Below the pieces are notes generated by a model. That model did not search any database, was not told the DNA's origin, and was given only the letters and a program-made list of their open reading frames with translations. Position numbers and translations under genes: made by a program. Source: Terasakiella brassicae (GTDB lineage: Bacteria; Pseudomonadota; Alphaproteobacteria; Rhodospirillales; Terasakiellaceae). From it: a stretch of 64,000 nt of DNA. Location: NCBI RefSeq assembly GCF_014641495.1, contig NZ_BMHV01000005.1:124794-188793 (forward strand), written 5' to 3'. Positions 62,184 through 64,000 of this stretch are shown piece by piece. How positions within the stretch are numbered: position 1 is the stretch's first letter; every line of letters begins with the position of its first letter.

Positions 62184-63503
62184 TTACAGGCATTCCGCAA
62201 AGCGCACAGCCGTCCCCAATGGATCACCGATTAATTCGCCTTCATGCATAACGACATTGCCGCGTACAATGGTTGACATCGGCCAACCTGTCACCTTCAT
62301 GCCGTCATAAGGTGTCCATCCGCAACGCGATGCTATCCACTTGTCTGTAATAGTGCGTTCTGCCTTCAAATCAACGATGGTAAAATCTGCATCATATCCT
62401 TTGGCAATACGCCCCTTGGAGGCCACATTATAAATGCGACACGGACCCGCACTTGTCAGATCGACAAACCGCTCCAGACTCAAACGCCCTTGATTGACGT
62501 GGTTCAACATAATCGGCACCAGCGTTTGAACCCCCGTCATCCCTGATGGGCTGTTGGGATAAGGGGCGGCTTTTTCTTCCAATGTATGTGGGGCGTGATC
62601 GGACCCAATACAATCCACCACCCCTTGATTTAAGGCTTCCCATAACGCATCTACATGATGTTGGGAACGGATCGGCGGGTTCATCTGCGCACGTGTGCCG
62701 ATGCGGTCATAGGCTTCATCATTCAGCGTTAAATGCTGCGGGGTGCATTCCACCGTTGCAATATCACGATATTGCGGCAAAATTTCCATTTCATCCGCTG
62801 TTGTCACATGCAAGATATGAACACGGCGCTTCACACCCTTGGCAATTTTTAACAAACGCGTGGTCGCACGCACCGCCGTTTCGGCATCACGCCATTGGGC
62901 ATGCATGGACACAGGGGCACCACCGCGCACCAGTTCAAAACGTTCTTCCAGACGATCTTCGTCTTCACAATGAACCGCAACCCGGCGATTACCGGACGCC
63001 AGCACACGTGCAAGCGTTGCATCATCTTTTACAAGCAGGCTGCCTGTTGAGCTGCCCATAAATATTTTAACACCGGATACCCCTTGCTCGCGTTCCAGTT
63101 CGGGCAGGTTTTCGACGTTTTCAGCCGCCGCCCCAACGAAAAAGGCAATATCGGTCCAGACGCGGTCTTTGGCACGGCGGCATTTATCCGCCATATCTTT
63201 TGCCGTGATGGTCGATGGTTTGGTGTTCGGCATTTCAAAAACAGCCGTCACCCCGCCCAGCGCGGCCCCTGCCGTACCAGTGGCCAAGTCTTCTTTATGT
63301 TCCAGACCGGGTTCACGAAAATGAACCTGACTGTCAATTACACCGGGCAGAACATGCAGGCCCGTGACATCCATTACCTGTTCAGCCTTGGAGACATCAA
63401 TGTTACCAATGGCGGCGATTTTCCCATTTTTGATGGCAACATCGGTTTTCACGATACCCGCCAATGTGGCACAGGTGCCGCCTTTCAGGATCATATCGTA
63501 CAT
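62184..63503 (-). CDS. dihydroorotase-family amidohydrolase
   Basis: 439 residues of the type I dihydroorotase/allantoinase group, which would convert carbamoyl-aspartate to dihydroorotate. The motifs HVLPGVIDSQVHFREPGLEHKEDL, GVKIFMGSSTGSLL, AVHCEDEDRL, VHILHVTTADEM and CIGSDHAPHTLEEK are present. The canonical first metal motif is HxH; here it is QVH, the first metal histidine being replaced by Gln. So the binuclear centre may be modified. The alphaproteobacterial subfamily often carries this, as far as I recall. It lies after a 193-base gap from fliN and 17 bases before asnB. Confidence 0.82.
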   Translation of the reverse strand: MYDMILKGGTCATLAGIVKTDVAIKNGKIAAIGNIDVSKAEQVMDVTGLHVLPGVIDSQVHFREPGLEHKEDLATGTAGAALGGVTAVFEMPNTKPSTITAKDMADKCRRAKDRVWTDIAFFVGAAAENVENLPELEREQGVSGVKIFMGSSTGSLLVKDDATLARVLASGNRRVAVHCEDEDRLEERFELVRGGAPVSMHAQWRDAETAVRATTRLLKIAKGVKRRVHILHVTTADEMEILPQYRDIATVECTPQHLTLNDEAYDRIGTRAQMNPPIRSQHHVDALWEALNQGVVDCIGSDHAPHTLEEKAAPYPNSPSGMTGVQTLVPIMLNHVNQGRLSLERFVDLTSAGPCRIYNVASKGRIAKGYDADFTIVDLKAERTITDKWIASRCGWTPYDGMKVTGWPMSTIVRGNVVMHEGELIGDPLGTAVRFAECL

Positions 63504-63520
63504 GGTTGTCTCCTTACAGT

Positions 63521-64000
63521 TTATGTCAAGGACAGGGCATCAAACACATCCCCATCCGTTTTCAATTCCAATATATGGCGTTGGTGCCACAGGGCATAGA
63601 ACAACAAAGTCCAGGCCGCGAAGCCTTCTTCCTTGCCTTCTGTTTTAAACAGTTTAATCACCGCATCCCGATCCCCAAAAGCTGCCACGCCGGGTTGATC
63701 GGCGACCATTGGGCCGAGTTTTGCCCCATGATTGGCAATCCAATGCCCCACCGGCACTTTAAACCCACGTTTTTTAGAAAACGGTTGAGCCTCTGGTAAA
63801 CGGCGATTTAACCAATGGCGTAAAATGGATTTCCCGAGTTTATTTTGAATTTTCAAACTATCCGGCAAATAGAAGACGGCCTCGGCCACCTGCGGGTCCA
63901 GAAACGGGGTTCGACCTTCAACGCCATTTGCCATCAGGCAACGGTCCAGCTTGATCAACAAATCATGGGGCAACCAATCAATTAAGTCGATCCCTTGGGC
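63521..64000 (-). CDS. asparagine synthetase (glutamine-hydrolysing), C-terminal end (partial)
   Basis: The frame is open to the window edge, so the gene begins beyond it. Visible: DWLPHDLLIKLDRCLMANGVEGRTPFLD, the AsnB-type synthetase domain motif with the conserved LPxDLLxKxDRxxMAxxxExRxPFLD, followed by KSILRHW and an extended C-terminal tail ending WTLLFYALWHQRHI. The N-terminal glutaminase part is not in the window. Such asnB-like genes at surface loci amidate sugars or peptides, but that cannot be judged here. It stops just before the dihydroorotase gene (17 bases). Confidence 0.88.
   Translation of the reverse strand, partial: AQGIDLIDWLPHDLLIKLDRCLMANGVEGRTPFLDPQVAEAVFYLPDSLKIQNKLGKSILRHWLNRRLPEAQPFSKKRGFKVPVGHWIANHGAKLGPMVADQPGVAAFGDRDAVIKLFKTEGKEEGFAAWTLLFYALWHQRHILELKTDGDVFDALSLT

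Noticed and set aside
1-64000. CRISPR arrays, rRNA genes, prophage modules or defence systems
   Set aside because: No regularly spaced repeats, rRNA sequence or relevant proteins were seen anywhere in the window.

Overview
The window looks like chromosomal DNA of a free-living alphaproteobacterium, most likely a marine or aquatic member of the Rhodospirillales. The pointers are RpoH, a NadQ-type Nudix regulator, a DUF6961-like protein beside FliN, FixJ/LuxR-style signalling genes, and amino-acid ABC transporters linked to acyl-CoA catabolism. A Terasakiella-like organism is a guess. The core genes have moderate GC and look native. The foreign material is a decayed IS110 element, an IS3 scrap and a more AT-rich cell-surface cluster.

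Layout. 1-2.9 kb: the 3' part of an alkaline phosphatase, an IS110 remnant with an internally deleted transposase, tRNA-Arg(CCG) and an IS3 OrfA scrap. 3-10.8 kb: housekeeping genes (rpoH with a possible 10-codon leader ORF, rluD, a small membrane protein, a JAMM protease, a threonine aldolase, a rhodanese) and nadABC. The nad promoter carries a perfect 19-bp palindrome at the ribosome-binding site and a degenerate copy at the start of transcription. 11-15.2 kb: a plus-strand surface-glycan cluster (GT4 transferase, VanZ-like protein, alkaline-phosphatase-superfamily transferase, anchored beta-rich protein). 15.2-21.2 kb, minus strand: a hybrid histidine kinase, a REC-PAS-LuxR regulator, a DksA-like protein and the presumed NadQ repressor. 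Upstream of the kinase lie two almost identical ~79-nt small-RNA genes in tandem, each with its own terminator and an upstream palindrome. 21.3-29.4 kb: a FecR-coiled-coil-RTX protein, an S41 protease, a DHH phosphoesterase, a TSUP exporter and a Na/Pi cotransporter.

29.4-61.1 kb holds two parallel catabolic modules. Module 1 (minus strand) runs from a GntR regulator through LivG-H-M, a binding protein and LivF to a long-chain acyl-CoA synthetase, an acyl-CoA dehydrogenase, a thiolase and a FadN-like enzyme, ending at a clear terminator. Module 2 has a LivK-H-M-G-F transporter, an IclR regulator, an acyl-CoA ligase with an unrecognised membrane protein, and a plus-strand operon of thiolase, bifunctional FadB/J-type enzyme, a broken nitronate monooxygenase, and a large/small acyl-CoA dehydrogenase pair. 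The gene set of the second module recalls the pim (dicarboxylate beta-oxidation) operon. Three similar palindromes, one at the livK/iclR divergence and two at the ligase/thiolase divergence, suggest that the single IclR protein controls the whole module.

61.1-64 kb: REP-like palindromes, a DUF6961-like protein and FliN, a dihydroorotase-family protein with an altered metal motif, and the C-terminal part of an asparagine synthetase cut by the window edge. The strongest candidate for something undescribed is the twin small-RNA locus beside the kinase/LuxR regulator genes.
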